Positions 1 to 11,200 of a stretch of DNA of 64,000 nucleotides are shown here, one piece after another. Both the position numbers and the translations under genes were made by a program. Every line of letters starts with the position of its first letter. Positions within the stretch are counted from its first letter, which is position 1. Source of the DNA: Pelecanus crispus (lineage: Eukaryota > Chordata > Aves > Pelecaniformes > Pelecanidae); the NCBI RefSeq assembly GCF_030463565.1, contig NC_134662.1:5929001-5993000 (forward strand). The letters run 5' to 3'. Under the pieces are notes generated by a model. It did not search any database. It saw nothing but the letters and a program-made list of their open reading frames with translations, and was not told the DNA's origin.

Positions 1-774
1 TTTCAGGCTGAGGGAGAAGCGAAGGGCTTTGATGTAAGCTCCTGGCCTGTTGTGCCAAAATCTTCATTCTGGTTGGGCTGAAAAGAAATCTAGCTGCTTA
101 GACTGATCTTTTTCATGACATGCGCCAAGTAAACTGCTCTAACGCAGTCTGCCCTTTAGCTTTGTAACTGACTTTTAGAAAATGGTGCTTAAAAGAATGC
201 ACACGTTACACGTCTTCATATGGATTGGTCTCTCCTTAACTGAGGTACTTCGCTTGGACCTAGTCAAAGGAGAGAGATGTGTTTTCAGGGTGCAGAGTAA
301 CTCATCTGTGACATCTGGTGTTCCCAAAGATATCTCTTATCTTACTGTATAGAGGACTTGGTGTGAACTGGTTCCTAACTTAAGCACCTCAGTTAATGCC
401 TAAGATTAGATACTTTAAAATGAAACTTTGAGATTTTTCCAAGTACATGGCCCTCTTTTTTTTTTTTTTTTTTCTTCCCCCTTTTTGATTTCTTTCATTT
501 TTTCCAGTGCCCAGGTCTTATACTGGGAAATTGAAAATTCTGATTTACAGCAGCTTTTCTCCTTGCATGTGAATCTAAGCATGCACCTGTACGTCCATTG
601 ACATGTGTAGCCTCCTTTACTCACATAAGGCACTCATTTGGCCCCTGATTTGCCTCCCTGATTAACATTCCTTTCCTTTTATTTCATTCTCCTTCTCTAT
701 GATGCAATATATGGTGCTGAAATGCAGTTTCTTTGGCTAAAGCACAACCTGAGACTCTGTGGTTTCCTTTCCAG
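1..774 (+). other. Probable intron upstream of the first visible exon
   Basis: No coding exon is visible here. The stretch holds a T-rich run around 459-473 and ends in a pyrimidine-rich splice acceptor (ttcctttccag) at 764-774. It is presumably intron of the gene whose exon follows. Confidence 0.4.
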
Positions 775-943
775 CAGAGGAAGGCCCTCCGCTACAGACA
801 GATCTGTCATACTACTCCTATGAATATGACCCAGACCCCTATGTGTCAGAAGCGGATGTTTTTGAGAATGTGGCAGAACTGACAACAGCAAGCATGTTAA
901 AAGAAGTGGACAAGATTCAGGAAGTAGTAACCACAGTAGAATG
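775..943 (+). CDS. Internal exon of an unrecognised secreted-type protein, CPAMD8 by position
   Basis: This 169-nt open exon lies between a good acceptor (ttcctttccag) and a good donor (GTGAGC), entering and leaving in split codons. It encodes an acidic, tyrosine-rich peptide with TDLSYYSYEYDPDPY followed by an amphipathic, possibly helical stretch (SMLKEVDKIQEVVTTVE). I do not recognise a domain. Next to F2RL3 in human, in the opposite orientation, lies CPAMD8, an alpha-2-macroglobulin/C3-like protein. Strand and position fit that gene's 3' end, but the identity is inferred from synteny only. HAUS8 or a bird-specific gene are alternatives. Confidence 0.4.
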
Positions 944-1075
944 GTGAGCCGGAGAGCGCGGGATCATAAATCTCGTTTGACAGTCAACATATAATGTACT
1001 AACTCATGTGTTGGGTCAAATGTATTCAATTCTTCAAAAGGGGCATTCTTACAACTGACTTGCTAACCTTTTTAG

Positions 1076-1118
1076 CAAGGAATCACCAGGAACAAGATCC
1101 TGCTACGGCAGCATATAA
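1076..1118 (+). CDS. Candidate terminal coding exon of the same gene
   Basis: A pyrimidine-rich acceptor (aacctttttag) at 1065-1075 allows the codon split at 943 to be completed as Cys. The frame then reads KESPGTRSCYGSI and stops at 1116-1118. A canonical AATAAA follows at 1155-1160, as expected for a last exon. An alternative acceptor near 1250 would make an immediate stop (TG|A). The exon is plausible but unproven. Confidence 0.3.
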
Positions 1119-1154
1119 AAGTCTTTGTGACCTGAATGTCTCCGTCCCTAGCAG

Positions 1155-1160
1155 AATAAA
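1155..1160 (+). terminator. Candidate polyadenylation signal AATAAA
   Basis: A canonical AATAAA lies 37 nt beyond the stop of the candidate last exon. A second one (AATAAA at about 1264) lies further on. Either could end the leftmost gene. Confidence 0.35.
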
Positions 1161-1189
1161 AAGTGACCTTTAAAGCCCAGCCCCAGAGA

Positions 1190-4100
1190 TGTTTCACAAA
1201 GATGTGTAATGGGGAAGTGACTTTTCTTCATTATGTTCTCTTTTCAACAGAAATATATAATTTAAATAAAGAGAAGAGGCTCAGAATCAACTCCTGTATG
1301 AGTTTGTTCCCTCAGACGACCTGCTGCAGAACAGAAACCGAACGATGACTACTTCCTGATGCACTCAGAACTGTAGGCTTTGCTGCCCCATGGGGGGGAT
1401 CTGGAGCGCTAGGGGGGACACTCAGCGTTATTTTTCTGTCAATTTTCTTGCCTTTTGTGCATCTTCTTTGGATTACTTCCAAGGATGGGAGACCAATATA
1501 CTGTGTCCTCTAGGTGAGAAAAATAGGGGCTGGAATTCAAACCTGTAGACCGTTTCAATGTGTTTTCTCTACTATCAGGATACTGCAAATGCCATTTCCT
1601 AGCTACCTTTAGAAGCTAAGTCCAGGCCTTGTGCTTAGCTGAACTGCTGTTTGAGGAAAGATGGCTGAGAAGTTTTCTCTCAAATTATAATAATAATAAA
1701 AATCAGTGTGTTTTGCTAATTATGACATAGCAAGAGGCTAATCATCTTTCCCAGCCCATAAGTCTATTGTACCCACAGCAATGTCCCACAAGAGAAAAGC
1801 TTCCCTCGTGGCTCCGTGTTCAGGAGAGTTGTTGGGAGGTACATTTTACAAGAGAAAACTGAAATCCAGTGTCAGGGCTGAAAGGCTTGACTGTCCACCG
1901 TGTGGCTGCAGGCTTCAGGTGGGGCGTTTGCCAGCCATAGCAGTGACAAGGACTGGGTGGGTGAGCCCTCTTAATGTTGCACTATGTGCTGCTAAGGGCT
2001 GCTTGCAGCCTTCTCGGCCCCTTTCCTCCTTGTCCGCCTGGCATGAGGATAAAGCTGACCCAAGGCGCAGTCCTTTTAAATGCTTGCCTGACTTCACCAG
2101 TCGCTGTTATTCTGCTTCCGCTAGGATCCCCGTACGGCGGTTGTCCTGGATATGGTAATCTATGCATAGGCCCTGGGTCTGCTGGCCAGTACAAACCACT
2201 GGTGTCACAGAGGCTGGACTCCCTTAGACTGACCTGCCCCAAGCAATGTGGTAAAACTAAAAACAAAAGCTTTGTGTTTCCAAAAGTGCAGGAGCCAAGA
2301 TTTTTTGGTTTCCCTTCCTGCCTGGAGCAGCATTGTTCTCTTTGGAGGAGTTACATGCAATTGCCTGTTGCAAAATAGTGTTAATATTTTATCTTCCCAC
2401 TTCTATTGTTACCAGGACCCAGAGTGGGGTGGAAACTCCTTTTGAGGGTGTTTATTGGTGAATGGAAACAGGAAAAAGCCCAGCTCCATTCATTTTTAGG
2501 GCTTGTTTACACAGGAACCATGACAAGAATATATCCCAGTATAGACATTCCATTCCAGAATAAAAGCAATTTATTCCAGAAAAATGTCCACATGGGGACA
2601 AAACAGGAGGTATCCCAGAAGTTGGGCATATGTAGTTTCCAGTCCTTTTTGTCTGGGGCCAGCTATTTGCAGAATGTAGTTGACATGATGAAGGTCTGGG
2701 TCTTGAAGTTCCCAGAAATTTCGGAACTGCTTTGCTGGCAAGTTTCCAAGCCTTCCTTCATGGCTGCTCTGAGCTCTCCTCACAGGATCTTGACGTGGCC
2801 GCTGCCCCTATGTACCCACTGCTTCTCAGCAGAGGTTTTTGCCACGTCTCTTCAGTGTGCATGAACAGACCGTGTCCTCACTGTGTCCGCACAGCACAGC
2901 AGAAGCACTTGCGGCTGCATTCCTGTCTGGCAGGTAAATAAATGCCTTTAAACTAAATTCCATCTCCTGTAAGCAACTGGCATGGCAGACGCTGGCTATT
3001 GTGTACACACACAGGACTGAGTCAATATTTATCCCCTGGGTAAATAACAGACCTAGTGTGAGCTGCACCAAGAGGTTTGTGTTTTGTTTTGGTTTTTTTC
3101 TTTTCTAAATATCAAAGCTGCATAATACAAATCCTGCTGTTTGCTGGTTCCAGCCTCAGCTGTTTAGTGCTTTGAGTCTGGGAGAATGAGACATTTAGTC
3201 ACCCTGATAATGTCTGTGTGACTGGCTTCCCACAGAAGATGGGGCCTGTTCCGGGTTCTTCAGCCTCCTGTCCTCTGTCCCTTTCTGGCTTTAGTTTCCT
3301 TTTCTTGTCCATTGTATGCTTTTGGATAGATATTTGAAGTCATTTTATATTGCGTGGTCCTCTCACAGATCCTTGGGCAGTCAGACAGCATCACCACTGG
3401 GGACAAGGAGATGAAGTTAGGGCATTTCAGCCAAGTATTAAACCTGACTTTCTTCCCTTTCCTCAGGCTCTGGTACACGTAATGTACTAATTCAAGACGC
3501 AGACATCTCCCCATTGCTGCCAGCTAAATAATTCCTCGTGGTGGTGCCAGCCCATCAATCGTGGCCTTGTTCTGTGGGGTGCACTCACCTGTTTGAGGCA
3601 GAGGAGTCTTGCTTCTGTTTTACAACTAGGAGAAAAGCCAGAGAGACCTGGACCCTCAGAAGGCAAAGGCAGAGCAGCCTTAGAGTCCTTAAATAGAGAC
3701 AGTTGGAACAGGACAGTGTGAGTGAGGTAACGTGCCAGGGTTTCTGAATCCTGGAGCTTGACTTCACCTTGTGTGCTTCTTCACAGCTTTGGCACTTTCA
3801 GGGAGATCACTAGTCCATCTGCTCTTGGCAGCCTCCGCCTCCCCCCAGTCTTGCCACACCAAACTAGCTCATTTCTGTAGTTAAAAAAAGTCATTTTATT
3901 TAAGGAATTGAATATAGGAACCTGCAATTACTCAGAATCATAGAATCATAGAATCATCTAGGTTGGAAAAGACCTCTAAGATCATCCAGTCCAACCATTA
4001 ACCTACACTACCAAGCCCACTCTAGACTAATCAAGTCTAATCAAGTCAAGTCAGCTGTAGTTGCCTTTTCTCCCCTATCACAGGAGTAAAGGAGCAGGTC

Positions 4101-6260
4101 TCCACTGTCTTCTCCACCCCAACTGATGGTCCCTCTGTCCATGGCTTTCCCCTGTCCCAGATTTATTGTTCATGTTTCTTGTAATCATCATTAATTCTTA
4201 TCTAGGAAAACATTTTCCTACATTATTTTTCCTCTGTTCTTCAAAATCCTACTTGGAATATATAAACTCTTTAGGACTAGGTCCATGAGAACCACTGGAC
4301 ACAGCACAGCCTTATCAGACTCGATGTTATTCAAAGGCTTTGGCCCCGTTCTGACTCTGAAGCTTATCAGTCACGCTCACGTCCCTGAGAACAGAAGGAC
4401 ATCTCAGCACTGAAAATGCAGGCTCCAGCTTTGTGAAGACCTGCCATCATAGTTTGGAGAGAAGGGATTGATGTTTCTCACCAAGGAAGAGACCAACTCA
4501 GTGGTGGAAAGCCAGCAAGGACAGCAGCCCTGCTGCTGCTTTGGGCTTTGAACTGTTTCTGGCTTAGAGACATTTGCCTCCCTCTGTCAGAGAGGTGCTT
4601 CTCCTTTCTCTGATGGTCCCTCATTGCAAAAGGAGAAAAGTGCCAGTGGGTTTGTAAGACACAGAGATTCCTACTTACATCAAGTTAGGTTGCTGAATAG
4701 CTGCAGCAGTGCTAGTTATCAGTGATTTTTGCTTGCAATCCTTTCAATGAAATTAATATTTATATATTTGTAAGTGTACATTATGCAGAGTAATCATTAC
4801 CATGGTATTTATTTTAAAGCAATAGTTCCCCTGTTCTTTCTTGTCCAAGTGTTTTGGTCTTGCCTCTTTCCCTTCTTCTTAATCAGCCTCAGTAGAAAAC
4901 AAATACCAGAAGAATGTTCAGCTTGCTTGAAGAACATCATTGAAACAACAGCACTTGCTTTGCTGACGTCAACTATTGACATTTAATGCACAATAACCTG
5001 GTTTTCATTATTGTGAATAGATCATCTATTTAGAAAACCTCAGCTCAGTTTGGGGTTTGTTGGTTTGGTTTTTTGGGTGTTTTTTTGTTTGTTGGTTCTT
5101 TTTTTTTTTTTGTACTTGCTATTCCTGAGTGGCAATAGCCCTGGCTACACCAGGTCTCCTGTGTTCAGTAGCTGGCACATCCTCTGCACGTGCAGTACTG
5201 CACCCAGAGGAGCTAGGCTCTAGTTTTTCACCTGCATTTCTCCCCCACATATACATGTACATGCAAACAGTTCTGTGACCATTTTTGGTTTGTTCACACA
5301 AATCTTAGCAAGTCTGAGTCCAGAAAAGGGTTTGGTTTAGATCCTGATAAATATTTTATTAAAAACTGATTTTAAGACAATCTTGTCTGCCTCTTCTTCT
5401 TCATATTGTAGGCTGTAAGTTTGTTTGATCGTAGGTTATGGTGAGGATGAAAGTCATGTCTGTACCAGTAAAACTACAGAATTCAGGAACTCTAAGGATG
5501 TTTATTGCTCATTTTCTACCTTGTTGCTTACTGGGATATGACCTGGTTGTGTCTGAGAGATGAGCTGGCTGTATTTTGTCATATTGGCAACAGGTTCCAA
5601 TAAGCAACAAACTTAGTCACCGGTGTCATAAGAGACAGCTCTTGATTGTGTGGGGCATTACACAACAGAAGTGTGGCGTTCTAGAGCGAGGGTTTTATCA
5701 ATTCCTTCTTTAATATTTCCCTTCAAGAGACATAATATTTTTTAAAAAAATCCGTTAATACAATCTTTGACCCCCCCAAAATTATGGATGCATAATTATG
5801 GTCATTTGCAAAAATAGGTATTAGTAAATGGGATTTTTACACTTGTTACCAACAGTGGGCTGATATTACTACGGTGTTGCTTACTAATCAAGCCAAGAAC
5901 GTATTTGCTAGAAAAGCCATTCTCTTGACAGAATATTTTAGCTCAGGCGAGTACCTTTCACAAAGGTACCTCCTAGTACTTTTGAAATGTTGAGAAATTT
6001 GGTTTTGCAAGTGCCTGTACTTTTTCAGTTTTGGGTGAAGAGAATATGCATTCAAGGACAGCAAGCAAGTCAGTAGCAGAAAAAGAAATAGAACACAGAT
6101 AGCAATCGGTCTGCCAAGATGCATTAGGAAAAGCAGACCTGGGTATATTGGCAAGAGCATCCCTGGCAATATGTGACCAGATGAGAAGTTGCATGCATTG
6201 TCCCAGTAACAGATCTATACATGTTCAGCACTCCACATCGCATCTGGACTCCACGCCTCT
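1190..6260. other. Intergenic region, no gene seen
   Basis: Open frames here are short and show no protein resemblance or paired splice sites. The stretch holds a CR1 tail at 3935-4055 and a T/G-rich low-complexity block at about 5050-5112. It separates the end of the leftmost gene from the 3' end of F2RL3. The two genes are convergent. Confidence 0.6.
3935..4055 (-). mobile_element. CR1 LINE 3'-end fragment
   Basis: The sequence has the antisense form of the CR1 3' end: repeated GAATCATA units, then CTAGGTTGGAAAAGACCTCT and AAGATCATCCAGTCCAACCA. The LINE's 3' end is therefore at the low coordinate. Only the tail is present, which is the usual 5' truncation of CR1. Beyond about 4020 it dissolves into a short local repeat (AATCAAGTC). 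The same tail occurs at 47364, so the family is dispersed in this genome. Confidence 0.9.
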
Positions 6261-6281
6261 CAAGGAATCCTGTGGTCCAGG

Positions 6282-6287
6282 TTTATT
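6282..6287 (-). terminator. F2RL3: F2RL3 polyadenylation signal (AATAAA on minus strand)
   Basis: On the plus strand TTTATT reads AATAAA on the coding strand, about 155 nt beyond the F2RL3 stop. This implies a short 3' UTR. Confidence 0.6.
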
Positions 6288-6442
6288 CAGTTTTAGCTAT
6301 GCAGACAGGAGAAAGGACTTGTCTGCTGGGAAGTACTGCTTGCTGCTCTGGATGAAACTTGTGGGATCCTAGTGTTGTCTTCATCTCATCCCCAATGTAT
6401 ATTGTGAGTGCCTTGGGAGCCGGGAGCTGGGGTGGAGGCGGC

Positions 6443-8290
6443 TTACACCAGTGAATCTTTGGAACTTTTTTGAGGGAGCGTTTCCTTGGAGGTTTTCAGG
6501 GATGTGGTGTTTCGTTTTCTGTGACTGAAGAGTCTCCTTCTCACCTTATCCCGGAAGTCTTCAGAAACGTAGTAGTAGACAAAGGGATCAGTGCAGCTGT
6601 TAAAGGTACTGATGGCCAGGCTCACCATGTAGCTGATATACAGGTTGTCGCACAGCTTGGACTTGCAGCCAGAGTAATGAACAAGGAGGAGGACGTTGCT
6701 GGGTGTGTAGAAGGCCACAAGTGTGAACAGCACAAGAGCTGTGAGCTTCATAGAGTAGGAATACTGCTTCCCACTGCCCAGGAGAGCTCGCAATACTGAG
6801 CAGTAGCTGAACAGCATCACCACCAGAGGAGCGAGGAAAGCACAGGTGATCAGGCAGACGAAGCAGTAGAAGTAATACTCTTCATTCTCGTTGCTGGGGA
6901 GAACATCGTGGCAAAGAGTGATGTCTCCTCCGTACAGGGGATAGGACTGCTGGTGCAGAGTCAGGGGCAGGGTGAGGACGGCAGCCCAGAGCCAGACGGC
7001 ACTGCAGATGCAGGCAGCAAAGGTGGGGGTGCGGAAAGAACGTGAAAAGAAAGGATGCACCACGGCCAGATAGCGATCAACGCTGATGCATGTGAGCAGC
7101 AGCACTGAGCAGTACATGTTCCCGTAGAAGAAAGCTGTGGTGAGCCGGCACAGGCCTTCCCCAAAGGGCCAACTGTTCCCCAGGAAATAGTAGAAAATCT
7201 TGAAGGGCAGCACCGATACGAGCAGCAGGTCTGCGGCAGCCAAGTTCATCAGAAAGACAGTGGAGGTCAGCTTCTCGGCCCTGGTGGCCAGGACCCACAG
7301 GGCCAGCCCGTTCGAAGGCAGCCCCACCAGGAAGACGAGGGCGTAGAGGCAGGGGATGAGCAGCACCGTGACCGCGCTGCCCAGCTGCGAGCCTGTGGCG
7401 TTGTGTATCCGCAGGTACGTGACGTTGTTTATGGTTACCTTTTCCCCGGGGATGGCTCGGGGTACTGGTGTGATCTCTGGCGTCCTTACCTGCTCGCTGG
7501 TGCTGTTCTGAGAGTAATCTGTCAGATAAACGCAGTCTGTTACTTGCTGTTTGCGCAGTTACCCTGGTACTTTGCAGAGCAGGCTGCATACATGGCGCTT
7601 ACCCCAAAGGTTACACTTTTGCATTTTATGTTGGGGTGCCTAGAAGTGGGAGCGTTCTGTAACATACTGTTGTGTGATGGGCACAAAAAGCTGGCTAACA
7701 TAACGAGGTGTGCAGGAGTAACCATCAGCAACCTTACTGAAAATGGACACGATTCCTCCGTCGTGTGGTTTCCCACAGCTCACAGATGATTGCTGTGTTG
7801 TACAACTACCAGCAGGCCTGGGAAACCAGAGAGCAATTCCTCCACCCAGCTTTTAAAAGAATCCTAAGATCTGGGGCCACCCCAAGGTGAAGTCATGGCT
7901 GTGGGAGTCTAACTTTTAGCTAAAGGTTTTGGTTTCAAGTGCTCTCTGTTTTACTGCTCTAACTTTTCTTTCCAGTTTCTTCCACCCCAGTTTCTTTCTC
8001 TTCCCTATCACCACCTATTTCTTTCTCTTCCCTATCACCACCTGTCACCTCCAGCTTCAACTAGAGCACGCACGCAGCTCAATCAGAGCGCGCTCCCACG
8101 CGATAGCTTTAAAAAACGAGTTTTCAGGGATCTTACAAAGGTACCAAGTATCCAGTACTTTAAGAAGCAGCAATTTTTCACCCAAAGGCACGCACTCACC
8201 GTCGTAGTCCGAAGAGGCCAGGCAGAGTCCCCAGAAGGCGCAGCACAGCACGAGCCGGCGTGACAGCCGCCCGCTCCCGAGGGTCTCCAT
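6443..8290 (-). CDS. F2RL3: Protease-activated receptor 4 (thrombin receptor), two exons
   Basis: A seven-transmembrane GPCR activated when thrombin cuts its extracellular N-terminus and exposes a tethered ligand. Exon 1 is 8200-8290 and exon 2 is 6443-7518, joined in one split Asp codon, giving 388 residues (human about 385). Residues 1-26 are a signal peptide (hydrophobic RLVLCCAFWGLCLA). Cleavage is predicted at PVPR51|AIPGEK. Sequons stand at N35, N62 and N70. TM1 contains GLPSNGLALWVLATRAEK; the DRY motif is SVDRYLAVVHP; the extracellular-loop signature is LCHDVLP; the TM7 motif is DPFVYYYVSEDFRDKVRRRLF. All match PAR4 better than PAR1-3. In human it also lies next to SIN3B, as here. The two-exon structure, with the first exon carrying the signal peptide, is typical of PAR genes. 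Confidence 0.93.
7991..8043. repeat. 27-bp tandem duplication, two copies, in the F2RL3 intron
   Basis: The unit TTTCTTTCTCTTCCCTATCA plus CCACCTA is followed at once by a second, near-complete copy. On the gene's strand it is a purine-rich block about 160 bp inside the intron from exon 1. It looks like a simple local duplication. Confidence 0.85.
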
Positions 8291-11200
8291 TCCGGTGCGG
8301 GATGCAGTGCTGCGCTGCTGTGCTCAGCTGTGTGGGAGAGGCAGCGTTAGTGACCCTGCTTACGCGTTTCCTTCTGTTAGCCCTTAACTTTCGGAAGCAC
8401 CAGGCTTATTCCGCAAAGGATGAGGCTCGTGGGGGGCTGTCACGACGTGCACGGGTACGTGTGGCCCAAGCAGAGACTCGGCTCCAGCGTCAGACGCAGG
8501 CCTGGGAGGGGCACGGGTATCCCCACAGTGTATCCGGGCCATGCTTCGTCGTCACAGCTAGACAATGGCTCAAGTGACTCATTTGGGCCTCCTTCCTGCT
8601 CCAGAATATTCCTGGAAATAACAAGTGTGGTCAGATTTGATGCAGTTTGAATTTGGTTTAGAGCGTAAACTGAACTTCTGACCTCCTCTGGCAAGCATCC
8701 TTCCACCTAAGAGAGATCCAAGTGGCTCCGTGTGAGATTCGAGGTCTTTCCCCACATCCTGATTCAAAACGCTTTATGGTAGCGCGAACTGAGGAGATAT
8801 CACCCCCTCACAGAAACACAAATGAAGTGCAGGAGAGCTGCAGATCCAGAGAAGCCTCCCCAGCTCCCAGGGATTCCGCAGGGCCCTTGCAGCCTCATCT
8901 CGCGGCACTTGAGGGTTTTTAGCGTCTGCCTTGCAGTCCTCAGGTCAGGCCGGGCCTTTCAGAGTTCTCCTTTCTTTATTTCTCCTCCTGCTCCCTGGCT
9001 AACCAGGGCACAGAGCTCCTGCACCTTCCTTCTTCATATCGAAAGTCCTGTGGGTCGGAGCTATTTGCATTTGAAAGAATCGGCACTGGCAGGAGCCTGG
9101 CGCGCCATAACGCACGAACGCAAGTGGCAAGGTCTCACGGCTTGAAGGAGACACTGTGCTTCCGCTGATAACCCACCAGGAACAGGGAGAGCAGCTCCAT
9201 CCGAGCAGGAAGGGGGCCTGGCAAGGGTGCACAGGAAGGCTCTGCTGTTGGGTAGATAATGGTGAATTTCAGTCACTCTTGCCCAAGAAGAGCCGTGTTT
9301 TTCCAGAGATGTGCAGTCTCCACCCAGTGAACCCCCGAGAGGGCTGAGCTCTCAGCTAATAGCTCGGAGCAGCGGCATGCTGCTGCCACACGCCTGCTGT
9401 TGTGTGGGCAAGACGACTCGCGTAATGTCTTAAGAGGGACGGGCAGATGTTACCTGAACCTTTAAGATCCTGTGCTGCTTGGTGCCCCCTTCTCTAACTC
9501 CCTGAGAGCGTACGTCCCTTCCACGCTCTGCCTTGCACAGCATTGCTGGGAAAGTTCTAGATCCTCTCCCATCGCCCAGCGTGGCCGCTTCCCGGTGGTC
9601 ATCAGGTGGGTAGGCAGGAGGCCACAGCTTCAGAGGCTGCTGGTTTTTAGGCTTTTGCTCTCCAGTCCCCTGCCTGGCTCTGCAAGGGAGTAAAGACAGA
9701 AGCTGGAGTCCGGGCAGTAGGAACTGTAAATTTGGTTTGGCAACCTGAGTAGCAGCTCGTTTCTTTCTCCTCGGCTTATGAATGGCCTCTTCTGTGAAGG
9801 TTGCAAATCTGAGCCTGGCTGCTGTTTGATGAGATTCTTCTATTCCAAGGAGAAAATGATCCTATTTCCTTTGCTTTCACCATATTCCCACATCCTTGTG
9901 CCGAGCGTGTCGAGAGGTGGAGTTCCACTGGCAGGGACAGGGAAGATGCAATGTTAGATGTTTTGCTTTTGTGATTCTCTCAGGATTTATGAACCATTAC
10001 AGAATGACTCATGTGGCCACATATTTTCCATGCCTCAGCCAGGATCCTTTCCATGCTCTGTATGCAAAAAATTAGACATAATCAGGTTCAGATAGTGTGC
10101 AAATCGTAGCCCTGCTTCCCATGGCCAGGTCTCTGGAGTGGAGCAGAGAGAGGTTACTCGTTGCTGTATCCTTCATTTTTCAGATGCTGTGTGATCTTTA
10201 GTGACTGCTTTAGATGCAGAACAGCTTGCTTTAAAATTCTAATGCCAGAGGTTTGTCACGGCTTGTTAACATCTCTTTAAGTTGTGTGATCCCTGCCCTG
10301 TGGGGTAACAATTTGGTTTTAAAGTAATTCATTGTGCAATAGATCATCTCCTGGGAGAAGGCGCTCTTTTATTCCATGGCTCTGAACCCAAAAGATGTAA
10401 TGCTGGAAAACAGGCTCGGGATTGTAAAGCTCAGAGGGAGGGTACAAACACCACCTGGCCTGTCCCATACATCTTCAAGGCTTGGAAGAGCAAGCTTTGG
10501 TAGGCAGATAATGGGGCTTGCTATTTCTGCTCTGTTCCAGCAGCTCCAGAGAGTTCTTCAGCTGCAAGGCAGCAGGTGTGAAGACCGAGCTGTTGGCGCA
10601 GCTAATACCTGCCCCAGGCTGAGCTCGCGCTTGCGATGCAGGCACGGGAGGCAGCTGGCCGTGGAGGCAGCAGCTCTGCCTTAGCGCCAGCAGCGTTTCC
10701 ACCAGTGTCAGCACAATCTCACATTTTCCATGAATGCGATGCTGGCCCTGCCTTTCCCAGCCGCCGGGTGTGCAAGCATCTGAGCCTTCTCAGATCCACG
10801 AGGCACAGAAAACTTCCACCGACTACTGAAATAGAAACGGTGGTCCTTTGAACCAGGATCCCCCCACCCCAGATTTGTCTCTGCAGGCTCTGGCACGTAC
10901 AAGACGACTTCGTGCCGTGGGCACCTTTCCTGACTTCGCCATCCCGCCAGCTCCCCTTCCTCTCACTTCGCCAGGTCTCTTACCTTCACCCTGAGACTCT
11001 CCACAGCTCCAGGGAATCTCCCTGCTTCGCTTCTCCTCTGCTTGTTCCACACTTCTCCTGTTCCACTGGGATCCCACCCGATCTTTTCCCTTGGTTATGC
11101 CTCACCTTTTGTGCTCGCGCTCTCCTCGCCGCTTGTCAGCCTTATGCTGGTGTAACACTTTTGCAGAGAGGCGCTTTTTTTTTTCAGAACTACTCTTCCG

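Noticed and set aside
7077-7589. 170-codon minus-strand open frame overlapping F2RL3
   Set aside because: It overlaps F2RL3 exon 2 in another frame and crosses the intron. The PAR4 frame explains the conservation.
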